From positions 186,001 to 250,000 of the forward strand of contig CAWFTU010000009.1 in NCBI GenBank assembly GCA_963818725.1: a stretch of DNA of 64,000 bases, given 5' to 3'. Origin of the DNA: DATFDN01 sp963818725 (GTDB taxonomy: Bacteria > Pseudomonadota > Alphaproteobacteria > Acetobacterales > Acetobacteraceae). Position numbers and translations under genes: made by a program. Numbering within the stretch: position 1 is the first letter of the stretch; each line of letters starts with the position of its first letter. Below the pieces are notes generated by a model. The model ran no database searches, had not been told where the DNA came from, and worked only from the letters and a program-made list of their open reading frames with translations. Shown piece after piece: positions 1 through 9,621 of this stretch.

Positions 1-542
1 GCCAGGAGACGATGGAGCTGCACCACGACAAGCACCATCAGGCCTACGTGACCGCGCTGAATGGGTTCGTCGAGAAGGATCCCAACCTCCAGGGCAAGTC
101 GCTGGAGGAGATCATCAAGCTCTCGCACAACAAGCCGGACATGGCGGGCGTGTTCAACAATGCCGGGCAACACTGGAACCACAACCTGTTCTGGCCGGGC
201 ATGAGCCCGCAGGGCGGGCGCATCCCCGGCCGGCTCGAGAAGAAGATCAACGAGGATTTCGGTTCGGTCCAGGCGTTCAAGGACGCCTTCAAGAACGCTG
301 GCGCGACACAGTTCGGCTCCGGCTGGGCGTGGCTGGTGCTCGGCTCCGACGGCAAGCTGAAGGTCACGAAGACGCCGAACGGGTCGAACCCGCTGGCGAC
401 CGGCGAAGGCACGGCGCTGCTTGGCTGCGACGTGTGGGAACACAGCTACTACCTGGACTTCCGCAACCGGCGCCCGGACTACCTGACCAACTGGCTCGAC
501 CAGCTCGCGAACTACGAGTTCGCGGAATCGCGGATGGGGTAG
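1..542 (+). CDS. Fe/Mn superoxide dismutase, 5'-truncated by window edge
   Basis: Dismutates superoxide to hydrogen peroxide and oxygen, normally in the cytoplasm. The reading frame is open from base 3 and runs into the window from upstream, so about 180 C-terminal residues are visible and the true start is missing. Metal-ligand motifs of the family are present: HHDKHHQAYV near the visible N-terminus, QHWNHNLFW, then DVWEHSYYLDF with the Asp and His ligands. The Q-containing stretch GATQFGSGWAWLV is typical of the Fe/Mn family; Fe or Mn preference cannot be decided from this piece. The stop at 540-542 is followed by a cluster of hairpins. Confidence 0.95.
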   Translation, partial: QETMELHHDKHHQAYVTALNGFVEKDPNLQGKSLEEIIKLSHNKPDMAGVFNNAGQHWNHNLFWPGMSPQGGRIPGRLEKKINEDFGSVQAFKDAFKNAGATQFGSGWAWLVLGSDGKLKVTKTPNGSNPLATGEGTALLGCDVWEHSYYLDFRNRRPDYLTNWLDQLANYEFAESRMG

Positions 543-565
543 GCCGCTCCTAGACATTCGCCGTT

Positions 566-643
566 ATGCTCGCGTTCGTCGCGAGCATCCACGCCTTCAC
601 ACCCCGCCACAAAGGCGTGGATGCCCGTGGCAAGCACGGGCAT
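566..643. repeat. Three overlapping perfect hairpins in an intergenic palindromic repeat
   Basis: Three perfect inverted repeats follow one another and share arms. 566-574 pairs with 580-588 (ATGCTCGCG, 5-nt loop). 586-597 pairs with 612-623 (CATCCACGCCTT, 14-nt loop). 621-629 pairs with 635-643 (ATGCCCGTG, 5-nt loop). The arms overlap at CAT/ATG, so alternative foldings are mutually exclusive. It lies between the convergent sod and yajC genes and could act as a bidirectional terminator or be a REP-like dispersed element. No U-tract follows, so a classical intrinsic terminator is not supported. Confidence 0.7.
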
Positions 644-690
644 GACGATGGAAGTAGGGCACGTACCGACTTGCGACCCCGGTGAAGCCG

Positions 691-1071
691 TCAGGACGCC
701 TTCTTCTTTGCCGGCGGCGGCTTCGGGTCGTTCGCCACCACCGGGCGAATGACGCTGGTGATCGTGTCGCGCATCACCGTCACCCGGATGTTCGGCGCGA
801 TCTCCACCTCGATCTCGCTTGAGGGCGCTGGCTTGCCGTCCTCTGTCGTGACCGGCACGCGGGTCACGACGCCGAGGATGCCGCCGCCGGTCACGACCCG
901 GTCGCCGCGCTTCAGCGCGCTCAGCATCTGCTTCTGCTCCTTCTGGCGCTGCTGCTGCGGGCGGATCAGCAGGAAGTAGAACACGACGAAGATCAGCACG
1001 AGCGGCAGGAACTGCGTCGCGCCGCCGAGCGCGCCAGTGATATCCTGGGCATAGGCCGAGGTGGTGAGCAT
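691..1071 (-). CDS. yajC: Preprotein translocase accessory subunit YajC
   Basis: YajC is a small inner-membrane partner of SecDF that associates with the Sec translocon. The 126-residue product has one N-terminal membrane segment (LPLVLIFVVFYFLLI, about residues 22-36) directly followed by the family signature RPQQQRQKEQKQM. A cytoplasmic domain with GDRVVTGGGILGVV comes next. Length and order match the family. The tail is Pro/Lys-rich (PKPPPAKKKAS). secD and secF, which often follow yajC, are not downstream here. The gene is divergent from the DUF815 ATPase with about 120 bp between them. Confidence 0.95.
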   Translation of the reverse strand: MLTTSAYAQDITGALGGATQFLPLVLIFVVFYFLLIRPQQQRQKEQKQMLSALKRGDRVVTGGGILGVVTRVPVTTEDGKPAPSSEIEVEIAPNIRVTVMRDTITSVIRPVVANDPKPPPAKKKAS

Positions 1072-1191
1072 GCGGCTATCCTGACGTGGCCACGCCGTCC
1101 CAAAGGGCGTCCCAAGGCCTCCTGGGTTGCGGCGATCGGGGCGGGACCATACTTTGCGCCCCCCTCACGTCAAGTTTTCGCCGGGAACTGC

Positions 1192-2037
1192 ATGGACCAG
1201 ACTCTGGCCGGTATCGCCCTCCGCATCGCCGAAGCGCTGGAGCGCCTGGCCCCGCCGGTGCGTCCCATGCTCGACCTGGCCGGGGCCGATGCGTTCGTCT
1301 GGCACCCCGACCCGCCGCGCCTGGCGTCCGTGGGCAAGGTCTCGCGCGTGGCGATCGACCTGCTCAAGGGCGTCGAGCGCCAGAAGCAGACTTTGCTCGC
1401 CAACACGCGCCGCTTCGCCCGCGGCCTGCCGGCCAACAACGCGATGCTGTGGGGCGCGCGGGGCATGGGCAAGTCCTCGCTGGTCAAGGCTGTCCACGCG
1501 GTCATCATCGCCGAGCACCCTGGGGCGCTCGCCCTGGTGGAGATCCACCGCGAGGACATCGCCTCGCTCCCCGACCTGCTGAACGCGCTGCGCGGCAAGC
1601 GCCGCTGCATGATCCTGTGCGACGACCTCTCGTTCGAGCGGGAGGACGCCGACTACAAGGCGCTGAAATCGGTGCTGGAGGGCGGGATCGAGGGGCGGCC
1701 CGAGAACGTCGTGTTCTACGCGACCTCCAACCGCCGCCACCTCATGCCGCGCGACATGATCGAGAACGAGCGCTCCACGGCCATCAACCCCTCCGAGGCG
1801 ATCGAGGAGAAGGTGTCGCTCTCCGACCGCTTCGGCTTGTGGATCGGCTTCCACAACTGCGACCAGCCGACCTATTACGAGATGGTGGCGGGCTACGCGG
1901 CGGCGATGCGGCTGCCGATCGGCGCGGAGGAGCTGCGCGCCCAGGCCAATGAATGGTCGGTCACGCGCGGCGCCCGGTCAGGGCGGGTGGCCTGGCAGTT
2001 CATCCAGGATCTGGCGGGGCGGCTGGGGGAGGGATAG
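1192..2037 (+). CDS. DUF815-family AAA-type ATPase
   Basis: A 281-residue P-loop ATPase of the DUF815 family; the cellular role of the family is not established. Walker A is GARGMGKS at about residues 88-95 and Walker B is MILCDDL at about 140-146. YATSNRRHLMPRDM follows, with the sensor-type Asn and Arg of AAA proteins. The middle part (SLSDRFGLWIGFHNC) is typical of DUF815. A gene of this family next to yajC is common in alphaproteobacteria. The 3' end overlaps the convergent glycosyltransferase gene by 38 bp. Confidence 0.9.
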   Translation: MDQTLAGIALRIAEALERLAPPVRPMLDLAGADAFVWHPDPPRLASVGKVSRVAIDLLKGVERQKQTLLANTRRFARGLPANNAMLWGARGMGKSSLVKAVHAVIIAEHPGALALVEIHREDIASLPDLLNALRGKRRCMILCDDLSFEREDADYKALKSVLEGGIEGRPENVVFYATSNRRHLMPRDMIENERSTAINPSEAIEEKVSLSDRFGLWIGFHNCDQPTYYEMVAGYAAAMRLPIGAEELRAQANEWSVTRGARSGRVAWQFIQDLAGRLGEG

Positions 2038-3343
2038 GCTCCCCGCAATGCATGAGCGTAGAAATCCCTCGGTACGCCGCGAACTGTTCGGTCCGGCTCA
2101 GCCCGTCGCGCGCCGCCCGGGGCAGGGCGGGCACGCCGCCGGCCGAGAGCTGGGCGATCCAGGTTTCGAGCTGCGCGGCGATGAGGATCGGGTCGTTGGC
2201 CACCAGCCCGGCCCCGCGCTCGCGGACCATGCCCGCGAGCACGCCCTTCTCGTAGCCGAGCAGCAGGATCGGCCGCAGGGCGCCGAGGTACTCGAACGCC
2301 TTGGCGGGGAGGTTGCCCTCGTCGCTCGGGTGGTTGCGTTGCAAGAGAAGCAGGATGTCGGCCTCCGATTGCACGGCGAGCGACTCCCGGTAGCCCACGC
2401 ACGGCATCACCACGACATGCTCGCGCACCCCGTAACGCTCCGCGAACCCGGCGACCTGCTGTTCCGACGGCCCATAGAAGATGACCCGCACGCGCCGGCG
2501 CGACGCCTCTGGCAGGCGGCCGATCGCGGCGAACAGCGGGGAGGGGTCGCGGTGCCCCTCGTAGATCGTGCCGGTGTAGGTGATGCTCAGGATCTCGCGC
2601 GGCGCCAGCGCGCGCGGCGGCGGCAGATCTTCCGAGGCGTAGCCGTTCAGGATGGTGGCGACCGGCTGGCGGTACGCCGCCCGTAGATTGCGCGCGACCA
2701 CCGGCGAGACGGCGACCAGGGCCGCAGCGCCGCGCAGCGTGCGCCGCTCCATCACCCGGTCCAGCCAGTCGCGCCATGCGGGCCGGTCGTTGTAGCTGTT
2801 TCCCGACCAAGGGTCGCGGAGTTCGGCCACCCAGGGAATGCCGCTCTCGGCGCTCAGCCGCGCGGCGGCGATCAGGCCAGAATAGGGCGGCGCGCTCGCC
2901 ACGATTAGGTCGGGCCGAAAGCTTCGCAGGATCTCGCCCCCGCGCGCGACCGCCGGCGCGATCCACGCCGCCTGCTTGTCCGGGATGTGCCGGGCCGCGT
3001 ACCAGTGGCGTCGCAACGCCGCGATCGCGGGTAATGGGCCGGCGTCAGGCACGCGGGACGCCTGTGCCGGGGCGCTCGGACGACCGGCGAGCGGGAGCGG
3101 CGCGGTTTCCAGGCGGCGCACGATCGCTTCCGGCACCTCAAGCGGCAGGGTCAGCGGCGCGGCGCGCGGACCGGCGATGACACGGAGCTGGTGGCCCGCC
3201 TCGCACATGTACTTGGCGAACTTGCCCGTGCGGACCGCGCCGATGGCGTTGGTCGGCGGAAACCAGTAGCTCAGCAGCAGGCGAATCGGCCGGCCGGCTG
3301 GCGCCGAGGCGTCCGCCTGGCGAGGCTGGAGCGTGATGCTCAT
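2000..3343 (-). CDS. Glycosyltransferase, GT4-like
   Basis: A 447-residue cytoplasmic glycosyltransferase of the GT-B (GT4-like) type, presumably moving a sugar from a nucleotide donor in exopolysaccharide or glycolipid synthesis. The N-terminal domain has SYWFPPTNAIGAVRTGKFAKYM, typical of the acceptor-side Rossmann domain. The C-terminal half carries TYTGTIYEGHRDPSP and the donor-site region PAKAFEYLGALRPILLL with the conserved Glu. The ATG at 3343 is chosen because it overlaps the asnB-like stop in an ATGA arrangement, which implies translational coupling. The C-terminus is Pro-rich and overlaps the convergent ATPase gene. Acceptor and product cannot be inferred. Confidence 0.87.
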   Translation of the reverse strand: MSITLQPRQADASAPAGRPIRLLLSYWFPPTNAIGAVRTGKFAKYMCEAGHQLRVIAGPRAAPLTLPLEVPEAIVRRLETAPLPLAGRPSAPAQASRVPDAGPLPAIAALRRHWYAARHIPDKQAAWIAPAVARGGEILRSFRPDLIVASAPPYSGLIAAARLSAESGIPWVAELRDPWSGNSYNDRPAWRDWLDRVMERRTLRGAAALVAVSPVVARNLRAAYRQPVATILNGYASEDLPPPRALAPREILSITYTGTIYEGHRDPSPLFAAIGRLPEASRRRVRVIFYGPSEQQVAGFAERYGVREHVVVMPCVGYRESLAVQSEADILLLLQRNHPSDEGNLPAKAFEYLGALRPILLLGYEKGVLAGMVRERGAGLVANDPILIAAQLETWIAQLSAGGVPALPRAARDGLSRTEQFAAYRGISTLMHCGEPIPPPAAPPDPG

Positions 3344-5265
3344 GCGGCCGCCATCTCCTCCCGTCGGCTCGCCGGCGAGCTGGCCAGTTCGCTCGCGAGA
3401 AAGCCGTCGAGGACCAGCAGCAGCCAGATCGGCATGCTGTGATCGCGGCGTCCCGACAGGTGCTCGTCCAGCAGCCGGCCGAGCGCGGCCTGGTCGAACA
3501 GGCCGCTGTCGCGCATCCTGTCCGACAAGGCATGGGCGCGCACCCGCGCCGCCTCCCGCCGGAACAGCCCCGCGAGCGAGGTGGCGAAGCCTTGCTTCGG
3601 GCGATCGAGCAGCGCGGCCGGCAGGAGCGGCCGCAGCGCGCGCTTCAGAACATGCTTTCCGGATGTCCCCCGAATCTTCAGCCGTGGCGGCAGCGACAAG
3701 CCCCACTCGACCAGGCGGTGGTCCAGGAGCGGCGCGCGCACCTCGAGCGAGTGGGCCATGCTGGCGCGATCGACCTTCACCAGGATGCCGCCGGACAGCC
3801 AAGTTTGCAGATCCGCGTACTGCGCCTGCCCCAGCGCGTCCTCCGTGCCGCTTTCCGCCATCAGGGCGGCGATGCGCGCGGCCGGGTCGTACCCGTCCAG
3901 CGCGGCGCGCAGGCGCGGGGAGAGCAGGGCGCGGCGCTGCTCATCCTGCGTGCGCGCCACCATGCGGAAATAGCCGAGCGCGCTGTCGAGGCTGAGTTCG
4001 GTCAGCGTCGCCTTGGCGCGCAGCCAGCGCGGCGCGCGGTCGAGCTTGGGATAGAGCCGGGCCAGCTCTGCCAGGACATGCCGCCGCGCCGCAGTGGGCA
4101 GCAGCGCCCGCGCCGACTGGGCGAGCTTGTGGAACCGGTAGCGGCGATAGCCCGCGAACACCTCGTCGCCGCCGTCGCCGGAGATGGCCACCGTCGCATG
4201 GCGCCGCGCCAGGCCACAGACGAGGTGGGTCGGCACCGAGGACTGGTCGCCGAATGGCTCGCCGAAAATGCCGCCCTGTTGGCTCGCCGCGCCGATCATG
4301 TCGATCGTGGCGGCGCGCTCGTTGTGCTGGCGCGTGCCGTAGCGGCGCGCGACCATCTCGGCATAGGGGGTCTCGTCCTCGCCCCCCTCGAAGCCGATGG
4401 TGAACGTGTCCAGCGGCGCGGCGCGCAGCGACGCGGCGGTGGCGACCACGCCGGCGGAATCGACGCCCCCCGACAGAAAGGCGCCCAGCGGCACGTCCGA
4501 GACCAGGCGCGCGGCCGTGGCGGTGTGCAGGCGTTCCGAGAGCTGGGCCACCGCCCCGGCCTCGTCGCTGGCGCGCGCGGCGAGGGACGGGCGCCAGTAG
4601 CGCCGGGGGGCGCCGATCGCCTCGCCCTGGCGCAGCATCAGGCAGTGCGCGGCGGGCAGGCGATGGACGCCAGCGTAGATCGTCGCCGGATCAGGGATGT
4701 AGCCATAGGCCAGGAAGTCCTCGACCGCGGTCGGGCTCAGGCCGCGCGGCAAATCCTCGATCTGGCGCAGGGCTCCCATCTCGGAGGCGAACACGAACCG
4801 GCCATCGGGCAGGCTCGCGTGATAGAGTGGCTTCTTGCCCAGCCGGTCGCGCGCGAGGAACAGCGTCTGGCGAGCCCGGTCCCACAGCGCCAGGGCGAAC
4901 ATGCCGTCCAGCCGCTCCAGGCAATCCGGCCCCCACTCCTCCCAGGCGTGGATGATCGTCTCGGTGTCGCAGCGCGTGCGGAAGACGTGCCCCAGCGCCC
5001 GCAGCTCCGGCATCAGCTCCTGGAAGTTGTAGATCATGCCGGTGAAGACCAGCACCACGGAGCCGTCTTCGTTGTACATGGGCTGCCGGCCGGCACGCGG
5101 GTCGATGATGGCGAGCCGGCGATGGCCAAGGCCAAGCCCCGGCTCGACATGGAAACCGTCGCCGTCCGGGCCGCGATGGGCCAGCGCCTCTGTCATGCGA
5201 CGCAGCAGGCTCTGATCCACCTCTCGCGCGGCGTCAGGGTCGAGGATGCCTGCGAGACCGCACAT
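3340..5265 (-). CDS. Asparagine synthase-like glutamine amidotransferase
   Basis: A 641-residue class II glutamine amidotransferase fused to an ATP-dependent synthetase domain. The N-terminus is MCGLAG, so Cys2 is the glutaminase nucleophile once the Met is removed; this fixes the start at 5265, seven codons inside the longest frame. RLAIID, NGE-like GMIYNFQEL and DTE motifs follow. The synthetase domain has the PP-loop SGGVDS and then GDGGDEVFAGY. Similar proteins sit in exosortase/PEP-CTERM polysaccharide loci, and coupling to a GT4 glycosyltransferase suggests amidation of a sugar or polymer rather than free asparagine synthesis. That is inference; no exosortase gene is seen in the window. 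Confidence 0.9.
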   Translation of the reverse strand: MCGLAGILDPDAAREVDQSLLRRMTEALAHRGPDGDGFHVEPGLGLGHRRLAIIDPRAGRQPMYNEDGSVVLVFTGMIYNFQELMPELRALGHVFRTRCDTETIIHAWEEWGPDCLERLDGMFALALWDRARQTLFLARDRLGKKPLYHASLPDGRFVFASEMGALRQIEDLPRGLSPTAVEDFLAYGYIPDPATIYAGVHRLPAAHCLMLRQGEAIGAPRRYWRPSLAARASDEAGAVAQLSERLHTATAARLVSDVPLGAFLSGGVDSAGVVATAASLRAAPLDTFTIGFEGGEDETPYAEMVARRYGTRQHNERAATIDMIGAASQQGGIFGEPFGDQSSVPTHLVCGLARRHATVAISGDGGDEVFAGYRRYRFHKLAQSARALLPTAARRHVLAELARLYPKLDRAPRWLRAKATLTELSLDSALGYFRMVARTQDEQRRALLSPRLRAALDGYDPAARIAALMAESGTEDALGQAQYADLQTWLSGGILVKVDRASMAHSLEVRAPLLDHRLVEWGLSLPPRLKIRGTSGKHVLKRALRPLLPAALLDRPKQGFATSLAGLFRREAARVRAHALSDRMRDSGLFDQAALGRLLDEHLSGRRDHSMPIWLLLVLDGFLASELASSPASRREEMAAA

Positions 5266-5399
5266 GCGCTGGTTCCTGTTTCCCATCCGACATTAAATGC
5301 ATTTCACATCAACAAGCAAGCGGACTCTGCGCGGGAGGCCGCGTTGCGCTTCGAAGGGTGCCAAGGCATCCTCCGGGGACAGGCTGCGAGGAGCGGGTC

Positions 5400-6281
5400 A
5401 TGTCGCAAGCAGAGGCTGGCATCCGCGACCGGATCGAGGTGATCCCCACCGGGTTCGCGATCGGGGCGGAGCTGCGCGGCGTCGACCTTCGCGCGATCGA
5501 CGAGTCGGCGTTCAGGACCATCCACCGCGCGTGGCTCGACCATTTGGTCGTACTGGTTCGCGGCCAGTGCCTCTCCGACGACGACCTGATCGCGTTCAGC
5601 CGCCGCTTCGGCGCGCTCGACTGGGCACCCGTGCAGGAGAACGGCCGCCGCTTCGTGGACGGCAAGCCCGAGATCTATGTCGTTTCCAATGTCGTCGAGA
5701 ATGGGGTGGCGATCGGCAGCCTTGGGGCAGGGGAAGCGGTGTGGCACACCGACATGTCGTACCTGCCCGACCCACCCAAAGCGAGCATCCTCTATGCCCT
5801 GGAGGTGCCGCCGTCCGGCGGGGCGACCGGGTTCTGCGACATGTACCGTGCCTACGGCGAGCTACCGGAGGCGCTGAAGCACCGCGTCGAGGGGCGCCGG
5901 CTCAAGCACGACGGCACCTACAACAGCGGCGGGTACGTTCGTCAGGGCGTCACCCAGACCGACGACCCGGTGACCTCTCCCGGCGCCTGCCACCCCCTAG
6001 TCTGCACCCACCCCGAAACCGGACGGAAGGCGCTCTACCTGGGCCGGCGGCGCAACGCCTATGTCGAGGGCCTGGCGCTGGTGGAATCGGAGGCGCTGCT
6101 GGATGCGCTGTGGGCGCACGCGACCCGCGATTCGCTGACCTGGTACAACCAATGGCGGGTCGGCGACCTGGTGCTGTGGGACAATCGCTGCACCATGCAT
6201 CGCCGCGATCCGTTCGACCCGGCCGCGCGGCGGATCATGCACCGCACCCAGATCAAGGGCGAGGCGCGGCCGGCGTTCTGA
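5400..6281 (+). CDS. TauD/TfdA-family Fe(II)/2-oxoglutarate dioxygenase
   Basis: A 293-residue non-haem iron oxygenase coupling 2-oxoglutarate decarboxylation to substrate hydroxylation. The iron ligands are visible as WHTDMSY (His and Asp of HxD) and the distal His in RRIMHRTQIKGE, where the following Arg-rich stretch would bind 2-oxoglutarate. The start is ATG 5400 because GAGGAG lies just upstream; a longer frame from 5358 lacks family similarity. It is divergent from the amidotransferase gene. The substrate (taurine, 2,4-D, alkyl sulfate or other) cannot be read from the sequence. It stands alone, without sulfonate transport genes beside it. Confidence 0.92.
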   Translation: MSQAEAGIRDRIEVIPTGFAIGAELRGVDLRAIDESAFRTIHRAWLDHLVVLVRGQCLSDDDLIAFSRRFGALDWAPVQENGRRFVDGKPEIYVVSNVVENGVAIGSLGAGEAVWHTDMSYLPDPPKASILYALEVPPSGGATGFCDMYRAYGELPEALKHRVEGRRLKHDGTYNSGGYVRQGVTQTDDPVTSPGACHPLVCTHPETGRKALYLGRRRNAYVEGLALVESEALLDALWAHATRDSLTWYNQWRVGDLVLWDNRCTMHRRDPFDPAARRIMHRTQIKGEARPAF

Positions 6282-6363
6282 GCGTCGGCATCGTTTACGC
6301 AATTCTAACGCGCCGAGAGGACAAGGAGGAGCGGAACTCCAGCCAGGTGAGGAGAACGCTTCG

Positions 6364-8047
6364 GTGCAAATGCCGCGCGGCCTGACGGTAGCGTTCAAGA
6401 TCTACTTCCTCATTGCCCTCCTTGCGACGGGCGCCATGGCGATGGGCCTGCTCGGGCTGCAAGGGATGCGCAGCTACGGCCTGAAGGTGACCGAGATGCG
6501 CAACGCCTCGCAGCGCGCGATCACGGGCGAGCAGATCAACGGCTTGATCTACTCCGTGGTCATGGACAGCCGCGGCATCTACATGGCCAAGGACCGGGCC
6601 GAGGCCGAGAAGTTCGGCAAGCCCTTGCTGGCCACCCTGGAGGCGATCGGGAAGGCGTTTGACGCCTGGAAGGCGCTGCTTCCCGAGGCTCGCCGCCCGG
6701 AGCTGACCGCGGCTGGAGACGACATTGCCCATTTCATCGCGTATCGCCGGGAGCTGGTCCGGCTTGCCGAGGAAGTCGGGAACCCGACGGCGCGGGAGTA
6801 CGGCGACAATGACCTCAACCGCGCCAACCGTTCGGCCCTGAACCGGAAGATCCAGGCTCTCGCCGCGGCCAACGCGCGAGATCGCCCGTCTGAGCAGGGA
6901 AGCCGACCAAACCTACCATGCCGGGTTGGCATTGATGGCCGGTGTGGTGGTCGCCGTCCTTGCCGTGATCGGTGCCGCGATCTTTTTCGTGCGCAACGGC
7001 ATCGTGCGCCCCGTCGCGGCCTTGACCGGGGCGATGCGGCGCCTCGCCGACCGTGACATGGCCATGGCGATTCCGTGCGCGGAGCGCCGGGACGAGTTGG
7101 GCACCATGGCCGCCGCGGTCGTCGCGTTCCGGGACTCCATGTCGCTGGCCGACCGGCTCACCGCCGAGCAGGAGGAGGGGCGGGCCATGAAGGAGCGCCG
7201 CGCCGCCCGCCTCGACCTCCTCGTCCAGGAGTTCGAGGCCAAGGTGGCGTCGCTCGCCGGGCAGCTCGCCTCGGCTTCGACCAAGCTGGAAGGCACCGCC
7301 CGGTCCATGACGGCCACGGCGGAGCAGGGCAAGCATCAGGCAGGAACCGTTGCCGCCGCCTCCGAGGAAACCGCCGCGAGCGTGCAGACGGTCGCCTCCG
7401 CCGCGGAGCAGCTCGCGGCGTCAATTCGCGAGATCAGCTCGCAAGTGACACACTCGGCCTCGATGACGGAGAAAGCCGTCGGAGATGCCCGCCGAACCGA
7501 TGCGGTCGTGGGCATGCTGGCCGAGGGGGCCGAGAAGATCGGCCAGGTGGTCGGGCTCATCAGCACGATTGCCCGGCAGACCAACCTTCTGGCCCTGAAC
7601 GCCACGATCGAGGCGGCGCGCGCCGGCGACGCGGGCAAGGGTTTCGCGGTGGTCGCCTCGGAGGTGAAGAACCTGGCCCAGCAAACCGCCCGGGCGACCG
7701 AAGAGATCGGCGCGCAGATCAGTCAAATTCAGACGGCGACGCAGGAGGCGGTGCAGGCCATACGGGGCATTGTGCAAACCGTCGCCGACGTCAGCGCGGT
7801 CGCGACGGCGATCGCCGCCGCGGTCGAGGAACAGGAGGCCGCGACTGCCGAGATCGCCCGTGCCGTCCAACAGACCGCTTCCAGCACGCAGGACGTGACG
7901 GCGTCCGTCTCCGGCGTGAGCCGGTCCGCCCATGAGGCCGGCGCTGCCGCGCACGAATTGCTGGACGCCGCGTCCGGACTGGCGGGCCAAACACATCTCC
8001 TGTCGGGGGCGATCGGCGCGTTCGTCACGGAGGTCAGGGCGGCCTAG
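6364..8047 (+). pseudogene. Methyl-accepting chemotaxis protein, split by a +1 frameshift
   Basis: A membrane chemoreceptor of about 560 residues if the frame is repaired. It starts at GTG 6364 with a first membrane segment (IYFLIALLATGAMAMGLLGL). A periplasmic four-helix-type domain runs to about 6876. There the frame breaks: NANAR in frame 1 must continue as EIARLSREADQTYH in frame 2 from 6878, so one base is extra near 6877. A second membrane segment, a HAMP domain (around 7000-7140) and a signalling domain follow. The hairpin tip IARQTNLLALNATIEAARAG is perfectly conserved. The rest is undamaged, so a recent mutation or an assembly error are both possible. No che genes are adjacent. Confidence 0.88.
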
Positions 8048-8103
8048 CAGTCCAACACCACGCCGTGTACGTCGAGCCAGCAACCCAGAAGGCGAGGCGG
8101 CCC

Positions 8104-8577
8104 ATGCCGAACGGGCTTTACGAGCGCGACATCCTGAGCTGGGCGGAGCAGCAAGCCGATCTGCTGCGCCAGTTGGCCGCCGGCGAGCGGGTGAACGAGG
8201 CGGTGGACTGGCCCCACGTCATCGAGGAGGTGCGGGACGTGGGAATATCCGAGCTGCGTGCGTGCCAGAGTTTGCTGCAACAGGCCATGACGCACCTGCT
8301 CAAGCTACATGCCTGGCCAGACAGTCCAGCAGCAGCGCACTGGCACGATGAGGCTGGCGTGTTCCTAGACGGCGCGGCGGACCGGTTCACCCCTTCCATG
8401 CGGCAGCGGGTCGGCCTTGAAGACCTCTACCCCAAGGCACTGCGCCGAGCGGCGACATCGCGGGACGTGACCGGCACGCCAAACGCATCGCCTGCAAAGT
8501 GCCCGTTCACGCTGGACGAGTTGCTCGCGGGGGATATCGCGGAGCTGATAACCCGCTTGGGCGGCCCAACTCGCTGA
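8104..8577 (+). CDS. DUF29-family protein
   Basis: A 157-residue soluble protein beginning LYERDILSWAEQQADLLRQL, the signature of DUF29, a family frequent in cyanobacteria and alphaproteobacteria with no known function. EVRDVGISELRACQSLLQQAMTHLLKL matches the conserved middle helix. The ATG at 8104 is chosen because family members begin a few residues before LYERD. The last codon abuts the stop codon of the convergent SDR gene without a spacer. Its relation to the chemoreceptor just upstream is unknown. Confidence 0.85.
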   Translation: MPNGLYERDILSWAEQQADLLRQLAAGERVNEAVDWPHVIEEVRDVGISELRACQSLLQQAMTHLLKLHAWPDSPAAAHWHDEAGVFLDGAADRFTPSMRQRVGLEDLYPKALRRAATSRDVTGTPNASPAKCPFTLDELLAGDIAELITRLGGPTR

Positions 8578-9621
8578 CTACAGCGTGTAATCCAGCCGCT
8601 CCGGCCCGCCGTCAGTCTTGCTCGACGCCGACCGCGCCATCTCAATTCCGGTCTGCAACGCGAGCAGCGCGCCGGCCGCGGCGATGCCGCCGAGGCCGAG
8701 CCGGGAGGCCATGCGCAGGCCGCCATGCAGGGCCACATGGCGCCAGCCTCCCGAGACGGCCGCCGTCGCCATCGGCTTGAACACGTTGCCGGAGGTCTCG
8801 CCCGACGGCGCCGCTTGGTTCAGGTAGCCGCTGACGAACTTGTTCATCGCCCACCGTCCCAGGGCCGGGGCGACGGCGTAGCCGATCCGCGCGAGCGTCG
8901 CCACCGATCCGACCGTCGCCGCGCTGGTGGCGGGGTGACGGGCCAGGCGGATCATCGCCTCGGCGACCTGTTCGGCGGCCTGCACCGGAGGCGCCGGCTT
9001 CAGGAAACGGCCGGTGTAGTTGGCGCCGTGCTGCACACCGGGCGTGTCGATGAACGACGGGAACACGTCGCAGACATGGACGTTGGGCGAATCCGACAAC
9101 TCGGCGCGCAGGCTCTCCGACAGGCCGCGCACGCCGAACTTGCTCGCGCTGTAGGCGGCGGCCAGCGGCGCCGGAACCCAGCCGCCGAAGGAGATGTTGT
9201 TGATGAGCACGCCGCCCTCCTGCTGGCGCAGGAAGTGCTGAAGCGCCGCGTGGGCACCGTGCAGGTAGCCGAGCAGGTTCACCTCGATCACCTGGTCATG
9301 GGCCTCCACCGGGGTCTCGGTGAACCGCCCTACGGCGCCCACGCCGGCATTGTTGATCCACACATCGATCCGCCCGTTGAAGGCGCGCGCCGCCTGCTCG
9401 GCCAGGCGGCTGACGGCCCGGGGCAGCGTCACGTCGGTCGGGACCGCGATCGCTTGTCCGCCCGCCTCCCGCGCCTCGCGCGCCGCCTGCGACAAGCTGC
9501 GGCGGTCGCGCGCCGCCAGGACGACGTTGGCCCCCTCGCGCGCAAAGGCGATCGCCGCCGCGCGGCCGATGCCGGATGAGGCGCCCGTGATCACTACCGT
9601 CGCGTCCTGCAAATCGCGCAT
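8578..9621 (-). CDS. Short-chain dehydrogenase/reductase with C-terminal extension
   Basis: A 347-residue NAD(P)-dependent oxidoreductase. The cofactor motif TGASSGIG is at about residues 12-19, NNAG follows in the middle, and the catalytic YSASK is at about 155-159. A strong ribosome site (GGAGGG, 4 nt before ATG 9621) sets the start. The protein is about 90 residues longer than a classical SDR; the extension includes a hydrophobic Gly/Ala segment near the C-terminus (LGLGGIAAAGALLALQ) that may contact the membrane. Such extended SDRs occur widely in alphaproteobacteria. The substrate is unknown. Confidence 0.92.
   Translation of the reverse strand: MRDLQDATVVITGASSGIGRAAAIAFAREGANVVLAARDRRSLSQAAREAREAGGQAIAVPTDVTLPRAVSRLAEQAARAFNGRIDVWINNAGVGAVGRFTETPVEAHDQVIEVNLLGYLHGAHAALQHFLRQQEGGVLINNISFGGWVPAPLAAAYSASKFGVRGLSESLRAELSDSPNVHVCDVFPSFIDTPGVQHGANYTGRFLKPAPPVQAAEQVAEAMIRLARHPATSAATVGSVATLARIGYAVAPALGRWAMNKFVSGYLNQAAPSGETSGNVFKPMATAAVSGGWRHVALHGGLRMASRLGLGGIAAAGALLALQTGIEMARSASSKTDGGPERLDYTL

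Noticed and set aside
2000..3802. A single 600-residue glycosyltransferase from 3802
   Set aside because: The first 153 codons lie inside the amidotransferase gene in another frame and have no similarity; the ATGA overlap at 3340-3343 marks the real start.
3439..5442. A 667-codon plus-strand frame antisense to the amidotransferase gene
   Set aside because: Shadow of a real gene with clear catalytic motifs; no domain of its own.
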